Assembly (NCBI GenBank): GCA_022605405.1
Contig: JABYQQ010000004.1
Location: 124,001 to 188,000, forward strand
Direction of reading: 5' to 3'
Origin: Earliella scabrosa
Lineage: Eukaryota; Basidiomycota; Agaricomycetes; Polyporales; Polyporaceae
Length of the DNA stretch: 64,000 nt
Part shown: piece by piece, positions 45,980 to 57,236 of the stretch
Layout: every line of letters begins with the position of its first letter
Position numbering within the stretch: position 1 is the first letter of the stretch
Made by a program: the position numbers and the translations under genes
The notes under the pieces: model-generated
Told to the model about the DNA's origin: nothing
Databases searched by the model: none
Seen by the model: only the letters and a program-made list of their open reading frames with translations

Positions 45980-47045
45980 CTACTCATTCAACTCTCCTTT
46001 GAACTTGCGGTAGTGCATTGTCGGCGGAAGGTTGCTTTCCCGATACGGGTCCGGATGCTCCTTGAGCTCGAGATCCATAGCCCATATCCAATCCCGTAGC
46101 TGGTCTCGGATGCGTTCTTCCTGACCCTGCCACCGAAGCATTGGCAGCGGCACCTCGTGCTGCGACACAAAACAAGACATGTGAGCTATCACACGAAAGG
46201 GACAAGAACGACGCCACACACCTGCTCCGCGTACACGCTCTCGCGGTGCTCGCGCAACGCGCGCATCAGCGGCACGAAAGGGTAGTCGCATATCTTCACA
46301 ATCCACCGTATGATGTTCATGTGCTTCCTGAAGTGATAGCCCACCGCCAACACAGCAGGGGTGACCATCATCTGGCGCGCGGCGTCGGCCGCGTGAGCCA
46401 CTGCGCACAGGTGCAGCCGCCACTCGTACTGCTCCGGGCCACAGTACCCTGAGCGCGGGATCTCTGGAAGAGGGAACTTCTCGTGTTCTGCGTACGTGCG
46501 GAGAGAGAGTTGGTGGTACGCATAGGCGGAGAGCGCGTTGGCGCGCCCGCAGGCGTCTCGGGACGGGGACCGGATGGGCTGGCAAGGGGTGGTCTGCTCC
46601 GTCCACTTCCCCGGCGTAGTGACCGCATACAGGACGTTCAGCGCTGCGAGGTAGTCCGGCACGCCGTCCGTTTCCCAACCACTCATGAGTCTGCAGGGAT
46701 GAAAGGTGACAGTGGCGTGGTCAGTGCAGGATCGAATAGTTGTGCGAGGCGTGGTTCTCACCGGAGTGCGAGGTCCAGGTGGGGACCGTGGTCTGGGAGG
46801 TACCCGTCCTCGTGTCTAACCAGCGGCTTCGCCGCAATGTGCGCGCGGAGAGCGTCGATGGTGGGGAACATCTTGATCCACTTCTCGCATTCTTGCTGGA
46901 ATACCGCGACGCCTCTGTCCTTCCTGTCGGGCTCCAGAGCGGAGCAACAGATGTCGACGAGGTAGTGGTACCCGTCGATAATCTTCGAACGAGTTGCTTG
47001 TGGCACAAAGACTTGCGCAGTTGGTCTCAGCACGGTGATGGACAT
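45980..47045 (-). CDS. MYND-family paralog P6 lacking the zinc finger
   Basis: Exon 1 from ATG 47045 (MSITVLRPTAQVFVPQATRS) ends in HLDLALR. Exon 2 begins LMSGWETDGVPDYLAALNVL, matching the FMSGC and YLSGC openings of P4 and P5, and keeps a helical block (NALSAYAYHQLSLRTYAEHE, LCAVAHAADAARQMMVTPAV). Exon 3, after TCGCAG, is HEVPLPMLRWQGQEERIRDQ, ending KFKGELNE at 45980. No Cys/His cluster is present, so this is a finger-less member like P2, about 300 residues long. Similarity to the others is weak, and membership rests on the shared exon plan and signature positions. Function unknown. Confidence 0.7.
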
Positions 47046-48571
47046 CGGGATGGAGCAGTGAGCTTGGTGATGACGAGTAGAGGTTATAGGTCAAGAACGA
47101 GGAGTGGGATGTGCCGTGCGCGGGGCTTTTGCAGTAGATTATGCTGAGCTTTGGCCGTCTGGCTATGGCCGTCTGACATAGCGCCGCGCCGATGTACTCT
47201 ACGGCCATGGCCAGTGTAACATAGCGTCATAACAGGACCTGGGCCATTACCCGCGCGAAGCTCACGACTGGGCCCGCGCCGCGAGGTTGATTGAACATGT
47301 TGTTGAATTTGCCTCGGGCTAGTATGAATTGGGGGACTTGGGTGAGATGGGAAGGTCCTATCTCAGGCTTCAAACATATGGATGACGGTTTGAGTGACGG
47401 CTCAAGCTCAAGCAATGACAAGAGGTGACCGGTGAGGTGTGATGGAGGGCATCTGCCAGCGAGTCGAACAGGATCCTGATAGGCTCCCAGGCGCCACGTG
47501 GTCATAACGTCGGACTGATTAGCCGTGCTTAAGGTTCGAGCGAACGTGGACCACCACGGCCGCATGCTCTTCAGCGATCTCTCGTCGGAGCCTATACTTA
47601 TGTTGGGTGTACGGTCACTGGTGAGTACTTGAGTAACAAAGGAGTAGCCGCGGTGAACTGACTCGAGGCGGCGACCGGTCTTGTGGAGTCTCTCTCCACA
47701 TACCCGCTCTGACGTTCGGGTTCCCTTTTAGTTTTGTTCAACTGTTCGCTCCCGTTCGAATGTCGGGGTTGAAAATGGGTTGGAACGACATCCACGAGCA
47801 CCCGTGCTTCTCAACAATGTCGCGATCGATTCGGATGCGGATGACCTTCGGTTTCGTATGCATATCTCCCTGGATACCTCAGCACAGCAGAACACGCCTC
47901 AACAAATCAAGAGGAGGCCGGACGACTCAGCTAGACGGTCCTGTTGGCATTTACCGGGTCCGGATGACTGTGCCATTGACCACTCTTGGCCTATAGGTTC
48001 CTTACGGGTATAATAAAGAGCGAGGGATGGCAGGTACTTACCAGCTCCGGAGGGTGCTTCGAAGATTAAGAAGGCGGATACTTGTGCTTTTTGACGGTTA
48101 CGGTCACTGCGCCAAGTGAGAGATACATGATGAACACGAGCTTCTTGATACTGACATTTGCCTCCAGTCTTCTTAGACTGCGATCGTCGCTGGTAGCCTC
48201 TTCTTTCTGTGCCTTGTCGCTTCGCAGCCTGATTACGTTCAGTTACGATGCAGCATCAGGAAGCGCAAACCGTCTTCTGGCCTCCTGGGTGGAGTACTGC
48301 TATGTAGGATCCAGTGCTAGTGACGGTTCAATGTTCAAACGTTCATCGATGCATCTGGAGCTAGTTCAACAGGCAACAACCGTTTGCGCCGTAGCATCAG
48401 CCGGCTATGACGTGGGAGTTATGTATAGTGTGGGAGCGCTGTAAGCGGTCCCTCAATAACACCGTACACCACGTCGATCCCCCCGCTCTCTGTCGACGCG
48501 CGCATCCTTCACCCCACAGCGCCCTCTGTCAGTCATTGATAACCTCGTCATTCGGAAGATCCAAGTCGACG
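47046..48571. other. Divergent intergenic region, no recognisable gene
   Basis: 1.5 kb between P6 (minus) and F-box protein B (plus). A 120-codon plus-strand frame (48082-48444) is Ser/Leu-rich without motifs. The region presumably holds both promoters. Confidence 0.4.
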
Positions 48572-49722
48572 ATGGACCGATGTCCCATTGAACTCCTGTG
48601 CTACATCTTCGCAGAGGCGTGCACGGATGACGGACAAACAGGCCGCGCTCTATCCCTCGTGTCCAAACGCGTCCGCAACGCGTCCCGCCGCCATGCCCTC
48701 CAGTCGGTCGCGCTCTACGGTTCCGAACAGATCTCCGCCTTTGCCGCGCACCTCGACAAGCTCGACCCGCAGGAGCGCCGCGTGCGCAACCTCTACCTCA
48801 CCGACCGGCGGCGCGTCTGGATGGAGTACGGCTCGGGCAAGGACCGCGCTGAATGGCTCAAGGAACGCATCGCCGAAGACTTCCACGTTACGGACCCTTC
48901 TCGCCAGTACTCGTCCGACGCGATCCTCAGCATATTCCGGCACATCGCGCCCACGCTCCGAATCTGCACGCTTCTCTTCTTCGACCGCTACCACGAGCGC
49001 TCGCTCGAAATGCCGTTCGTCGCGCTGCGCGAGCTCACCCTATACGGATCGGTGTTCAACTACCACGGATACCTGGGTCCGGACATTCCCCTCTGTCCGA
49101 AGCTCGAGCGCTTGCATGTCATCCAGGACTTCACGATGAGGGGCTCGCTCGTGCGCGGTGTGTCGCGTATATCGCCGATCTTGACGCACCTCCGCATCTC
49201 GCGCCTTGTCCCGAACAGTCTCGGTGCTGCGGACATAGTCCAAGGACTGGAGCAAATGCTGCAGAAGGATCCAAAGTCCTGCGAACGGGGCGGTTTCCCT
49301 CAAACGCTCAAGCGCATCATCGTGCAGATGTCTCAGCAGGAGCTGATCGACTCGCACGGTATTCTCAGTGTGCGTGTCTTCTTGTTCCACTTGCTCGTGC
49401 TCACGGCTGATTACCTCCACATTTGATGTAGACCTTTGCGTCCCCCATGGCTCAGCAATTGAAGGACATCGCGATGCGCGACACTGCCAAACGGGTTGTC
49501 CTGCTCAAACCCCATTTGTGGAACCCGGCCGATAGCTTTGCGGTGCGCGACACCGACGTTGAGTACTACATGGGCATCAAGGCGCACTGGGAGAAAAGTC
49601 TGCTCGGCCTGGAGGGAATATGGGGCTTCGACGAGGCGGAAGTCTTGGCAGCGTATGGACACTCGTCGGAATGCTCGAAAGAGATTACTCCGGTTCCTAT
49701 GAACGTCAAATGTGGATTTTGA
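48572..49722 (+). CDS. F-box protein B
   Basis: ATG 48572 opens MDRCPIELLCYIFAEACTDD, an F-box start, then LSLVSKRVRNASRRHALQSV. The upstream in-frame ATG at 48407 would add a non-conserved segment and was not chosen. The body is LRR-like (FVALRELTLYGSVFNY, LERLHVIQDFTMRG, LTHLRISRLVPNSLG). An intron near 49370-49431 (GTGCGT...GATGTAG) joins to PMAQQLKDIAMRDTAKRVVL, then LEGIWGFDEAEVLAAYGH and the stop at 49722. Sequence, length and intron position match F-box protein A (19736-21146), for example ASRRHALQSVALYG against LSRRYALQTVSLHG. Likely an SCF adaptor; substrate unknown. Confidence 0.82.
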
Positions 49723-50466
49723 ATAGGGTAGAACTACTATACGAACAGACTCAGGCTCTGAGCATGCGTGGATGGCATGTCTTCCGTGGCACGCACGCAT
49801 CCCATGCCGTAAGTAGATATCGGGGCTCCGGACGCTCTTGTACTGTATCTCTCATTACGAGCCTATAGACCCTTCTCATACGCACGTAGATGTTCATCCA
49901 TATACTAGTACTAAGTCACAGCTTCATGTTCCGTATAAGCATCCTTGTAACCCCTGAGGACCAGTACCTTGTTCAAGATTCATCCGGAAGACGGCACCCT
50001 CCGTAGGTGCGCCCCACCGTGATGATGACTGGTAAGTCTTGTACCCCGGGCCGGACCGCCGACCGCCCGGTAGCTCGGGCCGGACCTCCGTCAGGCCACG
50101 CAAGTTCGAACATCGGCCCAGTCGACCATGGTCCACCGTGACTACGTCCCAGCTGCCGCGGCCACCTGTACCAGTACAACGCTTCTTTTGCATGTACTTC
50201 CAACTGCCGATAGAACACACTCAGCACTTATCGGTATGTTACAGTTGCCAGCGCAGAGGTAGGCATCTCATACTTACTACCTACTATCCCAGTCATCTCG
50301 TTGGTGACATGGATGCTGATCCCACACGAGTCTCTAGACTTACTCTCTACGCTTAGCATGTGAATTCAAACAGCTCTCAGATTATCTGATTGTTGTTTCG
50401 ATGCCCAAGTTGCGAAAAACAACGCGCTTGAACAACAGATACCAGTAGCCGAATTGATCGCCCCAC
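49723..50466. other. No recognisable gene
   Basis: 744 bp with short frames only. Nothing supportable. Confidence 0.4.
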
Positions 50467-50685
50467 TTGCCGAGAGCCTCGCGCGTGTATCTTGTTCATC
50501 CTGTTAACCTCGCCCAAGGGAAACCTAAACCACGCGCGATGCTAGGATTCACGTTTCTCCCTGAGTGCACTCAATCTGTCAGCCTATCATTGCGCGCGCA
50601 TGTCATTGCCGATCAAGAAGCTCTGCAGACCCATGTCGATTCCGTATGGTCACGACTCGGAGGGCAACAGCGAGTCCATCGTTGA
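50467..50685 (+). pseudogene. Fragment related to the hypothetical gene at 44976
   Basis: The segment VYLVHPVNLAQGKPKPRAML then GFTFLPEC resembles LRLYYPNRLLPGPRPTVAFG then FILDPEC of the 174-residue hypothetical protein. The similarity fades after the Cys and the frame stops at 50685. A further frame at 50778-51047 (SYTYYDPRESYGFPVELRC) might be a shifted continuation or unrelated. I read it as a decayed partial copy. The match is short, so chance is not excluded. Confidence 0.35.
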
Positions 50686-51102
50686 ACGTCTATGGAAAAC
50701 TTCACCCACCACTGATGTTGATTAGTGACCACACATCGAACCTACACGTAGCCTCCGATCGGTCAATTGAGTGAGAGTTGTCTATCATTCCTTTGCGGCT
50801 TCTCGTAAACCCCAAGCATAGGATCTTCGGATCCGGAGCTCTTCTTGGTGACTCTGCCCGGCGGCTCCCTGCGGCGGTGGGAAGCCCCTCGCATTCCTAT
50901 ACCTATTACGACCCACGTGAGTCCTATGGCTTCCCGGTGGAGCTTCGATGCTCGTTCATCCCTGTGCGATCGGAATCACAGCGCTCTATAACACTAACCA
51001 TTGTCACCCGACCGGAGTCGCTCAAATGGCATATAGCCTGCGGTTGAGCATCGCTATCCTCCCTCATCTTCGTCTGAGTTGAGACCATACTCGAAGCCCA
51101 CC

Positions 51103-52429
51103 ATGGCTAGTGCGATTCTGCACGAGCTCGCCGCTGCCAACCTATTCGACCTGACAGGCGTCGTCGCTGTCATCACCGGCGGAGGAACCGTGAGTGGACG
51201 CAGCTCAGGAGCCATGGCGCTGATTATCCTTCCTCTCTCCTATAGGGTATCGGCTTGATGATGGCTACAACGCTCATCTCAAACGGGGCTAGCAGCGTCT
51301 ACATCATAGGGCCCAAGCAAGCGGAGTTGGATAGGCAAGCGATACCACGACGGACATGCGCGGAGCGACCCGCTCTGACTCTCTCTCATGCAGTGTCGCG
51401 CAGGTGTACAACGACGCCGCCAAGACGACCAATCTTCCGGGCAGAATTTACGGAATAGAGGGAGATGTCAGAAAGAAGGTAATGGTCGCTATCGCGCCCA
51501 ATCTATCTTCCGCAGTGCTAGTCACTTACGATCAATGTTCCATAGTCCGAGGCCGTACGACTGGCTGCAGAAGTGGGACGTCGAGAGAAGCACGTCACTG
51601 TGCTCTTTAACAATGCAGGGTGCGTTCGCTGTCTCTGTTTCGTAACGATCCCACATGAGCTCCCACCCATGCTTATGCTGATGATCGGCCCGCATTGTGG
51701 ATAGCATCATCACCGGGTCGTTCATTACCCCTGTTAGCAATACGGCCACAGCGTTCCGCAAGGCGTACTTCGACGACGTCCCAGAAGCAGCATTCGACGA
51801 CAACATGAATACCAACGCCGTCGGTCCCTACTGGCTGACGTTCGCCTTCCTGCCGTTACTGGAGAAGTGGAAGGAGGGCCAGGGCGGTGCCCGGTTCCCG
51901 CCCCAGGTCATCATGACCACGAGCATGAATGGATGGACCAAGGTGCGCCATGCTCCTTCAGGAACCGTCGCGTCTGGGATGCTCAACAACCTGCAGGACC
52001 CGGCGACATCCGCCAAATCTTTCCCGTACATGTTCTCCAAGTCCGCGCTAGGGCATGCAACGGCGTCGCTGGCGCACGAGCTTAGCCCCCTCGGCATCAG
52101 AGTGAACAGCATCGCTCCGGGACTCTTCATCACAGAAATGAGCTCCCCTGGCACGATGGATGCCCTTGGGCAATCGAGCCTCCAGGGTCGGACGTTTGAA
52201 GGCATCGAGGTGCCGGTCTCGGCTCCAGTTGCGTCGGGCGAACAGCGTGCGGGGACACGGAAGGACATGGCAACGTTAGTGTTGTTCCTGGTCGCAAACT
52301 GGTTCGTGGACGGGGAGACGGTCCTGATCGACGGAGGCGTACGTATTTGTTCGTCAATATGTGGTTCTACATGGTCGTGACTGACATGAACTATCGTAGA
52401 CCCTTCTGAGGCACCCCTCCTCCTACTAG
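51103..52429 (+). CDS. Short-chain dehydrogenase/reductase
   Basis: An NAD(P)-dependent oxidoreductase of the SDR family. ATG 51103 gives MASAILHELAAANLFDLTG, then the cofactor motif TGGGT/GIGLMM split by an intron. Later exons carry VYNDAAKTTNLPGRIYGIEG, DVRKK, the NNAG motif (VLFNNAG), a TNAVGPYW helix and the catalytic Ser region VIMTTSMNGW. The catalytic YxxxK is in YMFSKSALGHATASLAHEL, followed by GIRVNSIAPGLFITEM. A last intron (GTACGT...CGTAG) joins LIDGG to TLLRHPSSY with the stop at 52429. Reading through that intron would end at 52380 instead. It is a classical SDR of about 300 residues. The substrate cannot be told from sequence. Confidence 0.88.
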
Positions 52430-52761
52430 GCGAGGGCTAATATACGCATGTGGGAGACGCAAGCAAAGAAGCGATTGTCAGAGATATCTGAAGTCCGTAG
52501 GCTACGAAACGAAGAGTGATACATAGGGTAGAACAGGAATAGGTGCGCTGCGAACGAAGTCGAATGACGGGTATGCGCAATCGCGAGGAATGATATAGAT
52601 ATTGAGTAGGGTCCGTGGACGACTTTGCAACAACAGCGTTGGTGTCATCCGACAAATGTCCCGGATGGAAGTGAAGAAAAGGGATGTAGTCTGCGCAATA
52701 CCATGTCAGTCAACAGCGAGTCAAGCGATCACCGGGGAGGAACGGACCTGAACCATCAGGA

Positions 52762-52899
52762 TCAACCTATAATGCATCCTGAGTGTGAACTACCGAACCA
52801 GTATCGCTCGTGGTCAGCGAGTGCATCCTCGACTTCGGGCGAGGAGCACACGGGGTCCTCGGCAGGTACGGCAATCGCGATGTCGAAGAAGGCGTCCAT
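52762..52899 (-). CDS. Putative lipopeptide mating pheromone precursor (STE3 ligand type)
   Basis: A 45-residue frame starts MDAFFDIAIAVPAED and ends HERYWFGSSHSGCIIG. Basidiomycete pheromone precursors share this plan: a short MDxF-type start, a charged pro-region, an ER-type processing site (here H-E-R) and a C-terminal CaaX box that is farnesylated, trimmed and methylated. The CaaX here is C-I-I-G; X is more often A in known examples, so Gly is atypical. A TATA-like box lies about 142 bp upstream. The mature peptide would be the roughly 12-14 residues before the farnesyl-Cys. No STE3 receptor is seen within the window, so it could be a non-mating-type pheromone or lie at a locus edge. Small size keeps this below certainty. 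Confidence 0.6.
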   Translation of the reverse strand: MDAFFDIAIAVPAEDPVCSSPEVEDALADHERYWFGSSHSGCIIG

Positions 52900-53040
52900 C
52901 GGGGTCCTGGACGCGAGTGATAGTGTGTGTATGATGTGCGAGGTCCTGGCGGATGTGACTTGGTGGCGAGTGGCGCAAGACGTCGTAGTGGGGATGTTCG
53001 GGAGGAAGGATTGAGAGCACAACGCGAAGCCCACCCCTGT

Positions 53041-53050
53041 CTTATATCCC
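53041..53050 (-). promoter_or_regulatory. TATA-like box upstream of the pheromone-like gene
   Basis: GGGATATAAG on the minus strand, about 142 bp upstream of the ATG at 52899. It supports a transcription unit there but is not proof. Confidence 0.4.
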
Positions 53051-54495
53051 TTGACCATGTGCCGGACCATGGCTGGCTGTGAGGAAATAGGGGCAAAGTC
53101 AATGCAAAGCCTGACAGCTTGACAATAGCGCACTGTCCCTTCGGGGTGTGGTCTGACGTGCCATCCCGCGGCCGGCATGCTCAAGCCCAAACCTTAGGTT
53201 GAAGCCCGGATGGCGGCTTGAGGCTCGCGGGAGTATATTTGACGGTCAAGGAACAGTTCCGCGCTATTGTTTCGACTCCGAACGATCATTTCTCAGCTGT
53301 CACTGCTGGGAGTGCTTACCGAGCCGTTGTGACGTAGAATTTTACCGCGAGTTCTCCACAGCAAGACTAACAGCCACAGAATACGAGTGACCCTGCGAGT
53401 GCCAACTGTCCTACTAGTAGTGTCAGGTCGCGTATAGCTGAGGGCAAAATATTGCACGTCAGTACAATGATATTATTAGCATGATCAAACGATAAAAAGG
53501 GCTCCTATCTCAGGTATTTTCTGTGCATGAGATGCGCCCTCAAGTTGAAGGACACTCCGACGCAGAGGTCGTCCGCTTCCCCTGCATGCAGTGCCAATCA
53601 GGGTTGTGAACGGTTCATCGCTTTTGTGATCCTGGCGTACAAACAGCTGTCTATTTTCACGAGTCTCCCAAGACCTCGGAGCCACGAAAGACGGACCTAG
53701 CACATGTCTCGGAGGTTATGGTCCGGGCATCATTTTGAAATCGGTCAATTGGCCTGGCTATATCGGAGACGTCGGGGAGGCATGCAGTGTTAAAAGGCCA
53801 CTCGCGCAGTTGCGCTAGGGGATATATTTGGACGTGAGACCTGAGACAGCCACCCGCGAATCGGCCTGAGTCTTGAGAGACATCGTGATTGGAACGAAGT
53901 CTCATAGTGAAGTTGGTAGCGCTGGATGAGGTGGTATGGTGGCTGTGCTCGCACCAGAGACCAGCCGCCTGGCAGCTCCGCAGTATTCAAGTTCATGATC
54001 GTGTGGTTCGACAACTTCATCAGACTGGCTTGGCAAAAGTTTATGTACACAGGTCTACGTACGGAACGTTACAGTCTGTATATTAGCGAAGGTAACCCCC
54101 TCACAACCTGTTTCAGATGCTGGCGAGCACCTCCGGTGGGTGCGCAAAAACTCCGATAAACTCCGCTACAAATGGACGCGTTGTTCGAGAACTTCAACAA
54201 AGGTCTTCAATCCACACTCGTGGCCAATGACCCAACACGGTGCCACAGCCTCAGCATATCTGTTATCATAACATCGCCATCCTACTACCGGTGCCTTTGT
54301 CGTCTTTTCGGTTGAAGCCGCTTTGCTCTGCTGGCACCCACCTCGACGCGCTGTCTCGCTCTCGCTTGTCTTGCCCTTGTTCTCTCATGAGCCACTAGTC
54401 GCATCATTGTTTCTCGCTTGCACCTCTTGACTTATATACCCTAGAGTCAACTCTTTGCTTCAGTTGCACACTCACCGAACATTCATAGCAGCACA
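53051..54495. other. No recognisable gene
   Basis: Frames up to 86 codons on both strands without motifs. I looked here for a seven-span STE3 receptor and for further CaaX peptides and found none. The part close to 54495 is the promoter region of the checkpoint kinase. Confidence 0.45.
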
Positions 54496-57236
54496 ATGCC
54501 GGAGAGTACGAACGACGCTGGCGATCAACTTGAACCTCAGGCTCAGTCGGAAGAGAACGAGTCTCAGTCCCAGACTCAGACTCAGGCTTTCACACAGGTG
54601 GTCAGCCACGTCGACGAAGAAGGCGAGGACAAAGGGTCAGATCTTTGGGGAATCCTGATTCCCTGCAATCCCGGCAACCCCCACATCTCTCGTATCGATC
54701 TCAAGAAGGACAAGCGCTGCTACACGATCGGGCGACGCGAAGTCAACGACATCCGATTCGCTGATTGCGCACTCATAAGTCAGTATGGTCATCTATTGAT
54801 GACAGTTCCGGACGCTGACGTGTCCTGATAGGCGGCAAACACTGCACGATAGAATGGGATGGCAACGAGACTCCCAATGCTGCCGTTGTAGTGACAGATA
54901 CGTCTACAAATGGAACCTTCGTCAGTGACCCGTCACTCATCTCGTAGGAGTTAGAGGCTCACCTTACTTGCTATACTAGATCAACGGACGGCGGATCGGA
55001 GCCGATGGCAAAGGGAAGTACAAGATCTTAACCGACGGATGTGAGATAGCGTTTGGCATAAACGTCTCGACTAACCCAAATAGGGCGAAGGAGGACTACC
55101 GTGAGCGACCCACATTAAAACCGTTCAACTTCATCACTTGACCTGTGTGTAGGATTTCTCTTCCGACACAGAGCATCCAAGGGGGCAACGACAGCCGTCG
55201 AGAAGGTCTATGACCTGCGCGACGTGCTGGGAGTCGGGTCCTTCGGCACAGTTGTCAAGGGTCTTCACAGGTCCGAAGGGGTCTGGTATGCGGTGAAGAT
55301 TATTCCTGCAAACAAGCTCCGCCAAGGCTTGATGACGAAGGGAAGCATGGGCCCGCTCACCCCGGACAATCTCCCGGAATCTATGAAGCGGGAGATAGAC
55401 GTCATGCAGCGCCTCTCGCATCGCAACATCTGTCACTTCAAGGAAGTGTTCATCGAGGAGAAAGAGATCGGTAAGTTATGCGCTGCGCCCCTTCCTAGTC
55501 CTACCTCCGAGCGCGGCTGCTGAATCAGTGCACTACATTCATAGACATCGTCCTTGAATGGGTTAAAGGGGGTGATCTTATGGATTACTTGTTGAAGACT
55601 CCAGATCCGGGGCTCCGTGAGCGATCTATCATGTCTTCAATAGCGAATTTCTTGCTGATGCGAGTACCAGCGGAGCCAACTGTCCAGTATCTGACGTACC
55701 AAATTTGCGACGCTCTCACTGTATGCTGCCGAGCTATCTACATCCTGGGGTCACGCTGATGTTTCCCTAGTACGTCCATGACCTCGGTATCGCTCATCGC
55801 GATCTCAAGCCAGAGAACATTCTCTTGACCGACGACAACCCCCCGGTAGTCAAGATAGCAGATTTCGGCCTAGCCAAAGTCGTCGATACGATGACCGCCC
55901 TACACGTGGGTCCCGACTTCTACAGTACATTCGGGTCTGGCGACTCAACTCGTTACAGACGTTATGCGGCACCCCAGCGTATCTTGCCCCGGAGGTCGTA
56001 GGTGGTGGCAATGTATATGATCGCGTCGTTGACAGCTGGAGTGTTGGCGTCATTGTCTACTGCATGTAGGTTGATTTGCCTCTGCGTGGGTAAGTACTGA
56101 CATGGTTGCTCCAAGGCTCACCAAGTCTACACCATTCCTCGATGAAGAAGCCCCAGGGACGACTGATCTCAGTAGGAGGGTCGCCCGCCGTAAAGTGGAA
56201 TGGGTACTCCTACAACACTCGGGCGTCAGTGATCACGGTCCGTGCTCCTCAGCTTCTATCTACCTCATTCTTTGACCACAGCCTATGCACCTCAGGGCAG
56301 GACTTCATCCGTCGTCTGCTCGAAGTCGACCCGACGAAGCGCGCCACGCCGGCGGAAGCGCGCGACCACCAGTGGCTCGCACAGCAAGCTCGTTTGCACC
56401 GCGACGGTGGTATTCAGGCAGCCGCAGCAAGTTCACAGTCTCCACCCGTCGTCCACATCACGCCGCCCTCCGCGCCATCAACGCCGCCCGGACAACCGCT
56501 CGCTCCCGACGTGTCGATGTGTTCTGTGGCGTCAGATAGGATGGCGGTCGACACCGCAAGTATCGTTATGGCCGATGCGACTGCCGAAGAGGCAGTCCAA
56601 AACAGCCGCGGTATGACCCCGTCGTTCGCTATGCTCGATGACGACCCCTCGTCCTCCAGCCCTTCTCATCCTAGTAGCGGTTCGGACTCGACCTCAAGCC
56701 AACGGGCGCCCCTCCAGCGACGCGCAGATGTCATTCGGCAGGCGCAGAGCATGGGCGTCGAGCTTCCGACACCTTCCCAGGAAATGCAAGAGCGCGCGCT
56801 CGCAGAGGATGCGGAGCGCGCAAACGACCGCAACCTGGCCGCGGTCGCGGTCGCGCCTCAGATCCCTGCGGCAGCGGCCGCGGACGTGCCATCTCGAGGA
56901 AGCAAGCGCAAAGCGGAAGATCTCAGCTATGAGCTGTCGCCGCCACTGGATGCGGGCGCGATCAACGCGCATCCAGCTGGGGACGTCCCGCTGACTAGCA
57001 CTGATGCTGCAGCTGGTGGCGCTGGGCGCAGCCCGTCGAGGCGGGCGCACGGAGGGTCTGCTGCCTCGCCCAAGCGACCCGTCGCGAAGAAGGCACGCAC
57101 GCAATCCTCTGCACCTGTTGCTCCCGCCGAAACTGGCCCTAGGGGAGAGGAAGAGGTGCCCGGGTTGGCCCTGGCGCGTCGGCGGTCCAGTCGTCTCGCG
57201 TCTCCTACGAAGCCGAAGTCGGGGCGCAAGAATTGA
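54496..57236 (+). CDS. CDS1: FHA-domain checkpoint kinase, Cds1/Rad53/Chk2 type
   Basis: An effector Ser/Thr kinase of the DNA-damage and replication checkpoint, activated by ATM/ATR-type kinases. ATG 54496 starts an N-terminus with an SQ/TQ cluster ([18 protein letters not shown]), the usual phosphorylation site for those kinases. The FHA domain spans several exons: [46 protein letters not shown]. The kinase domain has the glycine loop [18 protein letters not shown] with the lysine, [33 protein letters not shown] and [19 protein letters not shown]. The C-terminal region is long and disordered, with basic clusters ([18 protein letters not shown]) that may direct nuclear import, ending [11 protein letters not shown] at 57236. 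Only one FHA domain is visible, as in Cds1/Chk2, whereas Rad53 has two. Confidence 0.93.

Noticed and set aside
48407..48571. Upstream in-frame ATG for F-box protein B
   Set aside because: The added N-terminus is not conserved with F-box A, and the F-box motif starts directly at the Met at 48572.
50000..54490. STE3 pheromone receptor near the pheromone-like peptide
   Set aside because: I looked for a seven-span frame chain on both strands and found only the SDR gene and short frames.
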